From Siphonodentalium dalli (taxonomy: Eukaryota; Mollusca; Scaphopoda; Gadilida; Siphonodentaliidae), in assembly GCA_032622095.1 (NCBI GenBank), contig CP136066.1, positions 51,744,911 through 51,808,910 of the forward strand: 64,000 nt of DNA. The letters are read 5' to 3'. Shown piece after piece: positions 43,240 to 53,735 of the stretch. Every line of letters begins with the position of its first letter. Position 1 is the first letter of the stretch. The notes under the pieces are model-generated. The model did no database searches. It was given only the letters and a program-made list of their open reading frames with translations, and was not told where the DNA came from. Position numbers and translations under genes: made by a program.

Positions 43240-45393
43240 TGTCGTTTTCGACCGATTTGACGGCATGGTTGGGTGGCCCGCCCCAAATACCGACTAGAAA
43301 CACCCCGACCCCCCACCCATCACCCCCGGGGGGTGCCACCCCGAGGGGGTGAAAATGGGGTATGGACCATTTTCGAGAACGGTAAGAATTTCGACCGATT
43401 TGACGGCATGGGTGGGTGGCCCGCCCCAAATACCACCTTGAAACACCCCCACCCCCCACCCATCACCCCCGGAGGGTGCCACCCCGAGGGGGTGAAAATG
43501 GGGTATGGACCATTTTCGAGAACGGTAAGGATTTCGACCGATTTGACGGCATGTGTGGGTGGCCCGCCCCAAATACCACATAGAAACACCCCCACCCCCC
43601 ACCCATCACCCCCGGAGGGTGCCACCCCGAGGGGGTGAAAATGGGGTATGGACCATTTTCGAGAACGGTAAGGATTTCGACCGATTTGACGGCATGGGTG
43701 GGTGGCCCGCCCCAAATACCACCTAGAAACACCCCCACCCCCACCCATCACTTCCGGAGGGTGCCACCCCCGAGGGGGTGAAAATGGGGTATGGACCATT
43801 TTCGAGAACGGTAAGGATTTCGACCGATTTGACGGCATGGGTGGGTGGCCCGCCCCAAATACCACCTTGAAACACCCCCACCCATCACCCCCGGAGGGTG
43901 CCACCCCGAAGGGGTGAAAATGGGGTATGGACCATTTTCGAGAACGGTAAGGATTTCGACCGATTTGACGGCATGGGTGGGTGGCCCGCCCCAAATACCA
44001 CCTTGAAACACCCCCACCCCCCCACCCATCACCCCCGGAGGGTGCCACCCCGAGGGGGTGAAAATGGGGTATGGACCATTTTCGAGAACGGTAAGGATTT
44101 CGACCGATTTGACGGCTTGGGTGGGTGGCCCGCCCCAAATACCACCTAGAAACACCCCCACCCCACCCCCACCCATCACCCATCACCCCCGGAGGGTGCC
44201 ACCCCGAGGGGGTGAAAATGGGGTATGGACCATTTTCGAGAACGGTAAGGATTTCGACCGATTTGACGGCATGGGTGGGTGGCCCGCCCCAAATACCACC
44301 TTGAAACACCCCCACCCCCCCACCCATCACCCCCGGAGGGTGCCACCCCGAGGGGGTGAAAATGGGGTATGGACCATTTTCGAGAACGGTAAGGATTTCG
44401 ACCGATTTGACGGCTTGGGTGGGTGGCCCGCCCCAAATACCACCTAGAAACACCCCCACCCCACCCCCACCCCCCACCCATCACCCCCGGAGGGTGCCAC
44501 CCCGAGGGGGTGAAAATGGGGTATGGACCATTTTCGAGAACGGTAAGGATTTCGACCGATTTGACGGCATGGGTGGGTGGCCCGCCCCAAATACCACCTT
44601 GAAACACCCCCACCCCCCACCCCATCACCCCCGGAGGGTGCCACCCCGAGGGGGTGAAAATGGGGTATGGACCATTTTCGAGAACGGTAAGGATTTCGAC
44701 CGATTTGACGGCATGGGTGGGTGGCCCGCCCCAAATACCACCTTGAAACACCCCCACCCATCACCCCCGGAGGGTGCCACCCCGAAGGGGTGAAAATGGG
44801 GTATGGACCATTTTCGAGAACGGTAAGGATTTCGACCGATTTGACGGCATGGGTGGGTGGCCCGCCCCAAATACCACCTAGAAACACCCCACCCCCACCC
44901 ATCACCCCGGAGGCTGCCACCCCGAGGGGGAGAAAATGGGGTATGGACCATTTTCGAGAACGGTAAGGATTTCGACCGATTTGACGGCATGGGTGGGTGG
45001 CCCGCCCCAAATACCACATAGAAACACCTCCACCCCCACCCATCACCCCCGTAGGGTGCCACCCCGAGGGGGTGAAAATGGGGTATGGACCATTTTCGAG
45101 AACGGTAAGGATTTCGACCGATTTGACGGCTTGGGTGGGTGGCCCGCCCCAAATACCACCTAGAAACACCCCCACCCCACCCCCACCCATCACCCCCGGA
45201 GGGTGCCACCCCGAGGGGGTGAAAATGGGGTATGGACCATTTTCGAGAACGGTAAGGATTTCGACCGATTTGACGGCATGGGTGGGAGGCCCGCCCCAAA
45301 TACCACCTAGAAACACCCCCACCCCCACCCATCACCCCCGGAGGGTGCCACCCCGAGGGGTGATGGGGTATGGACCATTTTCGAGAACGGTAA
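43240..45393. repeat. GC-rich minisatellite, unit ~135-157 bp, about 15 copies
   Basis: Each unit contains ttcgaccgatttgacggc, gggtggcccgccccaaatac, a C-rich block of variable length, ggagggtgccaccccgaggg, gtgaaaatggggtatggacc and attttcgagaacggtaagga. Unit length varies mostly in the cacccccaccc tract, which could form G-quadruplexes on the other strand. Long open frames on both strands are by-products. The array ends in an assembly gap, so its true length is unknown. Confidence 0.95.
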
Positions 45394-45493
45394 NNNNNNN
45401 NNNNNNNNNNNNNNNNNNNNNNNNNNNNNNNNNNNNNNNNNNNNNNNNNNNNNNNNNNNNNNNNNNNNNNNNNNNNNNNNNNNNNNNNNNNNN
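45394..45493. other. Assembly gap (100 N)
   Basis: Exactly 100 N follow the GC-rich minisatellite. The gap hides the end of the array and the left part of the MITE at 45494. A 100-base run is a conventional placeholder, so the real size is unknown. Confidence 0.98.
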
Positions 45494-45554
45494 GTCCTCG
45501 CATATATAAGAGAATGCATTGGCACTAGGGCCGTTCTGTTGGGTAAAGGGTTAA
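45494..45554. mobile_element. TTAA-flanked palindromic MITE, right end
   Basis: The sequence catatataagagaatgcatt followed by ggcac, gccgttctg and ttgggtaaagggttaa matches the right end of copy A. The TTAA is at 45551-45554. The rest of the copy is lost in the gap. Confidence 0.85.
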
Positions 45555-45564
45555 CTGCTCATGG

Positions 45565-46420
45565 GGCGACCCAGGGAGCTAATACTTCAACATATCCTCG
45601 CGCAAATACACACAAAATCAACCTATGATGTGAAATAGATAATTTGATTATTTGATTCTGAAATAAGCAGACAATGGAGTCATAGCTGTTATTTCGTTTT
45701 ATGGCACGGGCCACCTTGAAAACAGACGTTAAAGAGCATACACCTGAAAAGTCGTGTCGTTGCCCGCACATAATCATCACATTATCGAATCAACATGCGG
45801 CGATTCTAAGCAGATTATCTACATAAAACAAGTTCTTTATAAGCAGATAATGTACGGTTTTTCGGGATAACAGGCTGAAATACTTTTGAACATGTCTCAT
45901 TTTGAGCAATCATTCGGGTGATAATCAGTGATCGCGAGACTGATAGGAAACTTTGGCGCGACCGTTTTTACCAACCATTTCGTTCATTCCGCGAAACAAT
46001 AGAAATAGTGTTGGAGTACAAAAGGGACGCGTGGTTGGACGACAGCAAAGAGGCGGACCAAGTAATGGCAGCGACCGGACGTAGGCATTAGTACGCTTAC
46101 CATGTCTCGAAATATGTGCAGCCGGGCAACTGCGAGGGACTTTGTGGCAAATATTGACTCCAGTTGATAAATATACCGGCTTCATATCCTCAGCATTTTC
46201 CAGCTGTTTAAATTTTTTCGCGCAGAAGTAAAACACCCTCTTTAGTTGTATTGTTATGACTTCAATGCATTTTGATAGGACATTCAAGTATTTATCGACT
46301 AATTTAGACGCCGGAACAAATTTAAAAGCGAATATTAGGTGTATTTTGGAGCGCAAACTGCCAATTGGCTTTAACCAAGTGTGATGTTTTCCAGCAGTCG
46401 TCCCACAAACCAAGCGATCT
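45565..46420 (+). repeat. Dispersed repeat family R, copy 1
   Basis: Shared blocks with 50480..51970 are: atatcctcgcgcaaat; ttctgaaataagcagacaat/gccgatag; ttatggcacgggccac; ggtttttcgggataacaggctg/gagaacagactg; and ccggcttcatat...ttttcgcgcagaagt. A minus-strand frame at 45925..46413 crosses it (KHHTWLKPIGSL, VDKYLNVLSK), but I recognise no domain. Function and class are unknown. Confidence 0.6.
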
Positions 46421-46743
46421 TACCAATGTAGTCAGTAATGAGTTCACCTGCTTGCGATAGTGAACGTCCCCAATAATGGAGATATAGAACATCAATATAA
46501 TAATTCTGAAGACGTGGCAAGTTGCATTCATGTGAGTCCGATACAACACGCTGATGATATAAAAGACACACACAAACTGAGTCGGTCGTAACGGATTTCA
46601 CCAGGTGATGCATTGAGACATAGAGGCTACATATTTTGTTGTTTGTTACGTTTGAGGAACAAGGCATTTCTCAGGGTGAGTTACGCATATAGTTCAAACT
46701 TTCAAAAGTGGATGTCACACATTTTTCGTAGGAACCTTTGTGG
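46421..46743. other. No gene recognised
   Basis: Short stretch between repeat R and the next MITE. No supported coding content. Confidence 0.4.
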
Positions 46744-47142
46744 TTAACCCTTTACCCAACAGAACGGCCCTGTGCCAATGCATTCTCTTATATATGCCAG
46801 TCGACCATAGGTCGCCTCGCATATATAAGAGAATGCATTGGCTTAACACATTAAAAATTATAAAATTGTTAAAGAATGTAAGAAAAAATGGTAAAAAGTG
46901 TTTAAAAAAGATTTTTTTAGGCCAATGCATTCTCTTATATATGCGAGGCGACCTATGGTCGACTCGCATATATAAGAGAATGCATTGGCACAGGGCATAA
47001 CTGTAACCATCACAATGTGGTCAATGAGCCGGTTCCAATGATATCCATATCTGTATGGTTTTATTGAGACAGACCCAAGATAATTTAGGCTGTTGCAGCT
47101 TTATTTGGCCGTTTTTGGCCGGTTTGTTGGGTAAAGGGTTAA
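46744..47142. mobile_element. TTAA-flanked palindromic MITE, copy D (complete)
   Basis: TTAA at 46744 and 47139, with ends ccctttacccaaca in inverted orientation. Two palindromes (46768..46995) are separated by a short AT spacer. Compared with copy A the whole element is in the opposite orientation. The non-palindromic arm (cataactgtaaccatcacaa, tggtcaatgagccggttcca, cggtttgttggg) matches copy A with only a few substitutions, so both are fairly young. Confidence 0.88.
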
Positions 47143-47889
47143 AGTAACATGTTATGTTTTAAAATATGCAGTATGTTAAAACCTTCACACGGTTACAATT
47201 CATTGTTGCTTTTATGAGAGTATTTGTTACACAATACTACAAACAGAAGACACATGGGGTCGGGTGTACAGGTTAATTAACTTAGATAAAGCACGTTAGA
47301 AATATCACACTTACACATACAAGTTCTGAGTGTCGTCGGATATTTTTGTTGAGGTAGAGCATAATCGAATATATGCCACACAAGAAAACCAATGTCAGAA
47401 ATGGTAACGCGCTCAAGATCATACATGTATATTATTTACCCATGATTGTAATTATAGAATATAAAATATATTGGTTTCACGAATGACCAACTCATAATTC
47501 CGTTAAAACAACTAATCCTTCAAATTATTACAACAACTATATACGGCTTATCACTGAATGTTTCTCATGCATCTCACCAGAATTCCCAATTACACCTTTT
47601 ACCGGACTCGGCCTCCGGGTCGCAGTTCGAATTTTAATCCGTCCCAAAAATTCCCATTTCTATAAATAAAACGCCCATGGCCCATATATACCAACAATCA
47701 GCGAAACATACACGCGGAGCGCGAAATAATATAATGGTCTGTATAGTAGTATACATATCGGGGTCCAGTGGATACCACCTGCAGTAACAGAGCATGTATC
47801 ACGGCGCACCTCCATAGCGAGATATGGTATCGACAGTGCTGCTCATAACTCACACTCATATCTTACTTTGAACAGTAATGTGCAGTTGT
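47143..47889. other. No gene recognised
   Basis: AT-rich sequence. A stretch near 47608 (gggtcgcagttcgaatttta) faintly resembles a tRNA B-box, but there is no A-box or cloverleaf around it. Confidence 0.4.
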
Positions 47890-48325
47890 CTGTCCAAAAA
47901 GAGGACCATCTTTCTTTGAGAGATTCAGCAGATGCATGAGGTCTTGTCTGTTTAGTTAGATCTTCGCAAATCAGGACTCTTGGCTTCGTAGATATGGTCT
48001 TTCAAGTTCCGACCATCGAATGGAACAGTAACATTAACAACCTTGTCAAGAATGGATGAAGTGTCCATTGCTGATTTCCCATCCCGACCTGCGGTGATGT
48101 CTGTTATCATTCTTGGCTTCAAGACTTTGCCTTACCCAAGGGATGACACCTGGCAATTTCGAGCAGCCGCACTTTAATATTAAATTTTTCAGAGAAACAT
48201 TCACTAAGCAATTTCTTGGTTGGTAGCCTGCACAGACAATATTTGAATTGAAAATTATTCGGTAAAGGAAAGTTAATTAGTCTGCGGCTATGATGTCTAC
48301 AGTGCGATTCGGAAACCTCAATAGA
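47890..48325 (-). pseudogene. LINE ORF1 remnant, C-terminal part
   Basis: Minus-strand text in shifting frames: LRFPNRTVDIIAAD, then CRLPTKKLLSECFSEKFN, IARCHPLGKAKS and VLICEDLTKQTR. This parallels the intact ORF1 at 15057..16301 (LRFLNF, LPTSNM...CKKFLS, NSHPLGRARE, VLICEDLTQKR). Several stops are present. Its N-terminal continuation lies at 50270..50480, on the other side of the 28-bp minisatellite. Together they form one ORF1 pseudogene split by array growth. Confidence 0.75.
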
Positions 48326-50264
48326 AACTCTCGAACAGGTCAGATAGTTTCCTAACTCGTGAACAGGTCAGATAGTTTCCTATCTCGTGAACAGGTCAGA
48401 TAGTTTCCTATCTCGTGAACAGGTCAGATAGTTTCCTATCTCGTGAACAGGTCAGATAGTTTCCTATCTCGTGAACAGGTCAGATAGTTTCCTATCTCTC
48501 GAACAGGTCAGATAGTTTCCTAGGAACAGGTCAGATAGTTTCCTAGGAACAGGTCAGATAGTTTCCTATCTCGTGAACAGGTCAGATAGTTTCCTATCTC
48601 GTGAACAGGTCAGATAGTTTCCTATCTCGTGAACAGGTCAGATAGTTTCCTATCTCGTGAACAGTTCAGATAGTTTCCTATCTCGTGAACAGGTCAGATA
48701 GTTTCCTATCTCGGAACAGGTCAGATAGTTTCCTATCTCGGAACAGGTCAGATAGTTTCCTATCTCGTGAACAGGTCAGATAGTTTCCTATCTCGTGAAC
48801 AGGTCAGATAGTTTCCTATCTCGTGAACAGGTCAGATAGTTTCCTATCTCGTGAACAGGTCAGCTAGTTTCCTATCTCGTGAACAGGTCAGATAGTTTCC
48901 TATCTCGTGAACAGGTCAGATAGTTTCCTATCTCGTGAACAGGTCAGATAGTTTCCTATCTCGGAACAGGTCAGATAGTTTCCTATCTCGGAACAGGTCA
49001 GATAGTTTCCTATCTCGTGAACAGGTCAGATAGTTTCCTATCTCGTGAACAGGTCAGATAGTTTCCTATCTCGTGAACAGGTCAGCTAGTTTCCTATCTC
49101 GTGAACAGGTCAGATAGTTTCCTATCTCGTGAACAGGTCAGATAGTTTCCTATCTCGTGAACAGGTCAGATAGTTTCCTATCTCGTGAACAGGTCAGATA
49201 GTTTCCTATCTCGTGAACAGGTCAGATAGTTTCCTATCTCGTGAACAGGTCAGATAGTTTCCTATCTCGTGAACAGGTCAGATAGTTTCCTATCTCGGAA
49301 CAGGTCAGATAGTTTCCTATCTCGGAACAGGTCAGATAGTTTCCTATCTCGTGAACAGGTCAGATAGTTTCCTATCTCGTGAACAGGTCAGATAGTTTCC
49401 TATCTCGTGAACAGGTCAGATAGTTTCCTATCTCGTGAACAGGTCAGATAGTTTCCTATCTCGTGAACAGGTCAGATAGTTTCCTATCTCGTGAACAGGT
49501 CAGATAGTTTCCTATCTCGTGAACAGGTCAGATAGTTTCCTATCTCGTGAACAGGTCAGATAGTTTCCTATCTCGTGAACAGGTCAGATAGTTTCCTATC
49601 TCGTGAACAGGTCAGATAGTTTCCTATCTCGTGAACAGGTCAGATAGTTTCCTATCTCGTGAACAGGTCAGATAGTTTCCTATCTCGTGAACAGGTCAGA
49701 TAGTTTCCTATCTCGTGAACAGGTCAGATAGTTTCCTATCTCGTGAACAGGTCAGATAGTTTCCTATCTCGTGAACAGGTCAGATAGTTTCCTATCTCGG
49801 AACAGGTCAGATAGTTTCCTATCTCGGAACAGGTCAGATAGTTTCCTATCTCGTGAACGGGTCAGATAGTTTCCTATCTCGTGAACAGGTCAGATAGTTT
49901 CCTATCTCGTGAACAGGTCAGATAGTTTCCTATCTCGTGAACAGGTCAGATAGTTTCCTATCTCGTGAACAGGTCAGATAGTTTCCTATCTCGTGAACAG
50001 GTCAGATAGTTTCCTATCTCGTGAACAGGTCAGATAGTTTCCTATCTCGTGAACAGGTCAGATAGTTTCCTATCTCGTGAACAGGTCAGATAGTTTCCTA
50101 TCTCGTGAACAGGTCAGATAGTTTCCTATCTCGTGAACAGGTCAGATAGTTTCCTATCTCGTGAACAGGTCAGATAGTTTCCTATCTCGTGAACAGGCCA
50201 GATAGTTTCATAGGAACAGGTCAGATAGTTTCATAGGAACAGGTCAGATAGTTTCCTATCTCGT
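48326..50264. repeat. Minisatellite, 28-bp unit, about 69 copies
   Basis: The unit gaacaggtcagatagtttcc plus tatctcgt is repeated with extreme uniformity; variants of 26 bp (tcggaacag) and a shorter taggaacag form are interspersed in pairs. The array is embedded in a LINE ORF1 pseudogene. Its minus-strand reading (RDRKLSDLF) continues the ORF1 text LEENK on one side and is followed by LRF on the other. Patterned positions of the variants imply expansion of multi-unit blocks. Confidence 0.97.
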
Positions 50265-50480
50265 TTATTCTCTTCAAGAGTTGTAAGTTCATGGTTTTCA
50301 GATCCATAACCACTTTTGTATTTTGTTGATTTTGTTGATTTTATCAGATTTCACAATGTTCCCATTAACGTGTTTGTCAACAGTTTAAACCATTGTGGGA
50401 ATTCCTTGCAGACCTCTTGGACTGCCTGTTGTAATTCCGTATTTACAAGGTCGATTATTTAGGTTCCGATGCGTTGTGTA
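50265..50480 (-). pseudogene. LINE ORF1 remnant, coiled-coil part
   Basis: On the minus strand one frame reads DLVNTELQQAVQEVCKEFPQ, WFKLLTNTLMGTL-stop, and then HELTTLEENKRDRK. It parallels the coil of the intact ORF1 (ADLVQLVNSGVKKAVNEVLS, and the EDNEQHGRQLN hallmark). The 28-bp array starts right at that hallmark. Confidence 0.65.
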
Positions 50481-51970
50481 ACAGACCAACATATCCTCGC
50501 GCAAATTGGTTCATAATCTACCTATAATATGCACATAGGTTCATATTGGATGATTTTATTCTGAAATAAGCCGATAGTGGACTTATATCCGTTATTCTGT
50601 GTTATGGCGCGGGCCACAACGAAAACACATTTAACGAGCGTACAACCGGTGGTACAAGTCGTGAGGTGGTTTATTCGTGTTATTGTCCATAATGCACTTA
50701 CATGCTTTCACCCGTGCCTATGTGAGGACGGTGGGACAGAATAATCGAAAACACTACTTGACACTCTAAACCTTCCGAAAACACTCTTACCAACACAATC
50801 TGGCCTCAGCTGCTTCCTCAGTCCGCGACCGCATTACACAACCAGGTCAATGGGTTCTGACACTCGCACAGGAGTGGAAAGCGGGCATTGCACCATCAAG
50901 AGTTGAGGAGCCCCGACCGATCTTAAGTCAACCGGTTGGCATTGCACCTTCTTCCTAGCGTTGAGCCCGTAGTACAAGCCCGGAATACAACAGACTAAGG
51001 AATCTGGAGTCCATGCAAGCACTAAATAGGACAATAAATTACAACTATTCACAACTCAAAATGATATATATATCAACGCACAAAACTCACAAAGAAAACA
51101 AGTCTTCATCGCCGGTCCTGGTTCGGATGGGGATGGGGCTTTGCTTCTTGTTGTGTTGGCATCCACCCCATGCACAGTAGGCAAACACCTACTGTGTGTG
51201 GGTAGATATCAATCTACTTACAAACTCACAAACCCTACGGACGCTCTTCGGCGGAATTGCAGCATTCAAAAGTGTGTTGTAGGAGAGGGCCGATGTCCCT
51301 TTCAAATCTTCCCGGGTTTCATCACAAACTCCAAACTTGCATTATTATGAGTCGATAATGGCACTAGACACACTCATTTTCAGTTCGTTATGGACTCAAA
51401 CTGAGGCGATTCGACATCATTTATGACCTAAAACAAATCTTATTATAATCCGATAACGTGCTGGTTTTTCGGGAGAACAGACTGAACAGACGCAATGCAA
51501 TTTTAGTTTTGGAATTAGGTTGGATAAACAGAATTCACCCAGTTACAATGCATTGCTATACTGTCGTAGAAACATTTGTGGTTAAACAGACATGGATCAT
51601 TCGAATCTCCATTTTTTGTTCTACGTAAATTGGAGCGACGGATACGATAAATAAAGGAACTATTGATATAACCGCTTCATATGCTCTGAAAAACACTTTG
51701 CCAAAGTCACAGCTAATTTTTATCCGTTTTCAACTTTTCGCCAGAAGTTAGACAAACGCTCTTTATTGCTACCATATCAGGAACAGACTACAACGGAACG
51801 CTCTTTTCTGTTCCATGTCTCGGTTTTTGAGTTTGGGACCGAACACCGTATTCACAGTTGTATTTTTCGTTACTTCAATGCGTATTTGTGGGTTACATAA
51901 TGCTCGTAGAAAGATAGTTAAGTTATGTATCGACCTATTGCGATACTGATAAACATTCAAAATCGAATAA
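50481..51970 (+). repeat. Dispersed repeat family R, copy 2 (longer)
   Basis: It shares ordered blocks with 45565..46420 (atatcctcgcgcaaat; gcgcgggccac; ggtttttcgggagaacag) and, in its right part (51590-51960), with 58875..59225 in the opposite orientation. Those shared blocks are tattgatataaccgcttcat, aactttt(c)gccagaagtt, aaacgctctttattgctacc and gggttacataatgctcgtag. The middle, 50650-51400, has no recognised match or gene. Confidence 0.6.
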
Positions 51971-52070
51971 TATTATGTATGTATATGATTTATTTCAGAC
52001 TGAGAAGTCCATATTAAGCATGTTTACAACATGAATATAAGAATACAATATATCAGTGTTAATCAATAGG

Positions 52071-52785
52071 TTATATATATAACAGATCATTCCATGACTT
52101 GAATAGTTTAGATTTAAACATTATATCTGAATTATATATGGAACATATGATATTATTTCTAGACTCAATCACTCTCTTACGAAAACTGAAGACATATTTC
52201 CTCCTTAACATCAACAAAGATAACATACGATCATTAACAAACATACCACTAGCACTACACGCTCTATTATAACCCATAAGAAATCTATAAGCGTTGTTAT
52301 AACATACAGTTAGTTTGTTCATACTTTGTTTTCTATAGTTGATCCACAAGTGAGCACAATATAAAGGAGATATATATCTCTGAAAAAGAAATGTTTTTAC
52401 AGCAAACGAACATCTCGAAAATTTCCTAATTAACATGTTCGATCGAATACATATCGCTCTATATTGTCTTTGTATGTCGTCTTCGTCAGATAGATCTTCT
52501 CTGATGACATGACCCAAGTACTTGCAATTAGAAACAAATTTGATTTCGTGGCCATTCAGGTACAGTCTAGGAATATATTTGATTGAGAGAGTGTTTGGTA
52601 AGAACGCCATGGCAACTGTCTTATTGGTGTTATAAATCATGTTCAGCTTTTTGGTTTCAGATTCACATATTTGTATTAACCGACGTAATCCTATCAACGA
52701 TGGCGAAATTAGGCACATATCGTCAGCATAACACACATGGTTTATCTTCTGACCTCCGATGATGCATCCGACATCGGATCTGTTT
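52071..52785 (-). pseudogene. LINE ORF2, 3' part: RT active site to C-terminus
   Basis: An uninterrupted minus-strand frame carries the RT catalytic motif VCYADDMCLISPS (YADD box), then YNTNKTVAMAF, LYLNGHEIKFVSNCKYLGHV, CSFAVKTFLFQRYISPLYCA, YNNAYRFLMGYNRACSASGM and a terminal FKSWNDLLYI-stop at 52071. It is the continuation of 53736..55790 after removal of the nested element at 52786..53735. No RNase H domain follows. The style of the YADD and SASGMF blocks recalls RTE-X-group LINEs, but a tree would be needed. A short AT-rich tail (ttctgaaataaatcatatac, minus strand) ends the element near 51990. Confidence 0.85.
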
Positions 52786-53735
52786 AATTTTTATACGCCC
52801 TTTTGAAAAAAAGGCCGTATTATAGTATTGGTCTGTCCGTCCGGGCGTCCGGGTGTCCGTCCGTTAACCTGTTGTCCGGATGACAACTTTAGTTAGAGTG
52901 AACCAAAATTAGTAAAATTTGGTATGTGGGTTTATTAGCCGAAAAGTAAATTTGGGTTCCGCCCGCCAATTTTCACCGGAGTTATGCCCCTTATTTAACG
53001 TTTTTTGACTTAGAAAATCCTTGAAATTTGTTGTCCGGATGATAACTTTAGTATAGTTTATCGGAATGAATCCAAATTTGGTATATTACTTTCTTTCACC
53101 AAAACACAGGTCAAGTTCGAACTTGGGTTCTGTCCGACCATTTTTGGCAGAGTTATGCCCCTTTTTCGACTCAGAAAATTCAGTTTTTCTTATGTTTTTT
53201 GGTTTCCGGATGATAACTCGATTTTGGAATGTTTATACGCAAAACCCGTTTTTTTGTGGATTACATATATCAAAATACAGCTCAAGTCCGAATTTCGTTT
53301 TAATCCGATAATTTTTGCGAGAGTTATGGCCCCTTTTTTGACGTAATTTGACTTAGAAAATCCCTGAAATTTGTTGTCCGGATGATAACTTTAGTTAGAG
53401 TGAACCGATTTCAATCAAATTTGGTATGTGGGTTTATTAGGAGAAAAGACAGATCAAGTTCGAATTTGGGTTCCGTCCGCCAATTTTCACCGGAGTTATG
53501 CCCCTTATTTGACGTAATTTGACTTAGAAAATCCCTGAAATTTGTTGTCCGGATGATAACTTTACTAGAGCTTATCGGATTCAATGATAATTTGGTATAT
53601 TACTTTCTCCAACCAAAACACAGGTCAAGTTCAAATTTGAGTTCCGTCCGCCAATTTTTACCAGAGTTATGCCCCTTTTTTACCAGTTTCCGCCGACCCA
53701 AGAGAGGGCGTATATTGCACGCCCAGCGTAGCTCT
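52786..53735. mobile_element. Nested non-autonomous element with ~170-bp tandem cores
   Basis: It interrupts the LINE RT between TISE(Q) and LNRSDVGC. One end is tttttatacgcccttttgaa, the other gagggcgtatattgcacgcc and cagcgtagctcttg; gggcgta occurs inverted at both. The inside has a tccgtccg-rich start and about five cores with ttgtccggatgataacttta, aaatttggtatgtgggttta and gagttatgcccctt. This structure is widespread in lophotrochozoan genomes. Removing it restores continuous RT coding, so it inserted after the LINE. Confidence 0.75.

Noticed and set aside
43273-45509. Very long open frames on both strands (up to 385 codons)
   Set aside because: They lie wholly in the GC-rich minisatellite; the repeat has few stops in any frame. 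One even crosses the N gap.
47590-47640. tRNA-like B-box (cgcagttcgaattttaatcc)
   Set aside because: The match to GGTTCGANTCC is poor and no A-box or cloverleaf can be folded around it.
48326-50264. Possible CRISPR array, because of the regular short repeats
   Set aside because: The 28-bp repeats are contiguous with no unique spacers, and the setting is eukaryotic.
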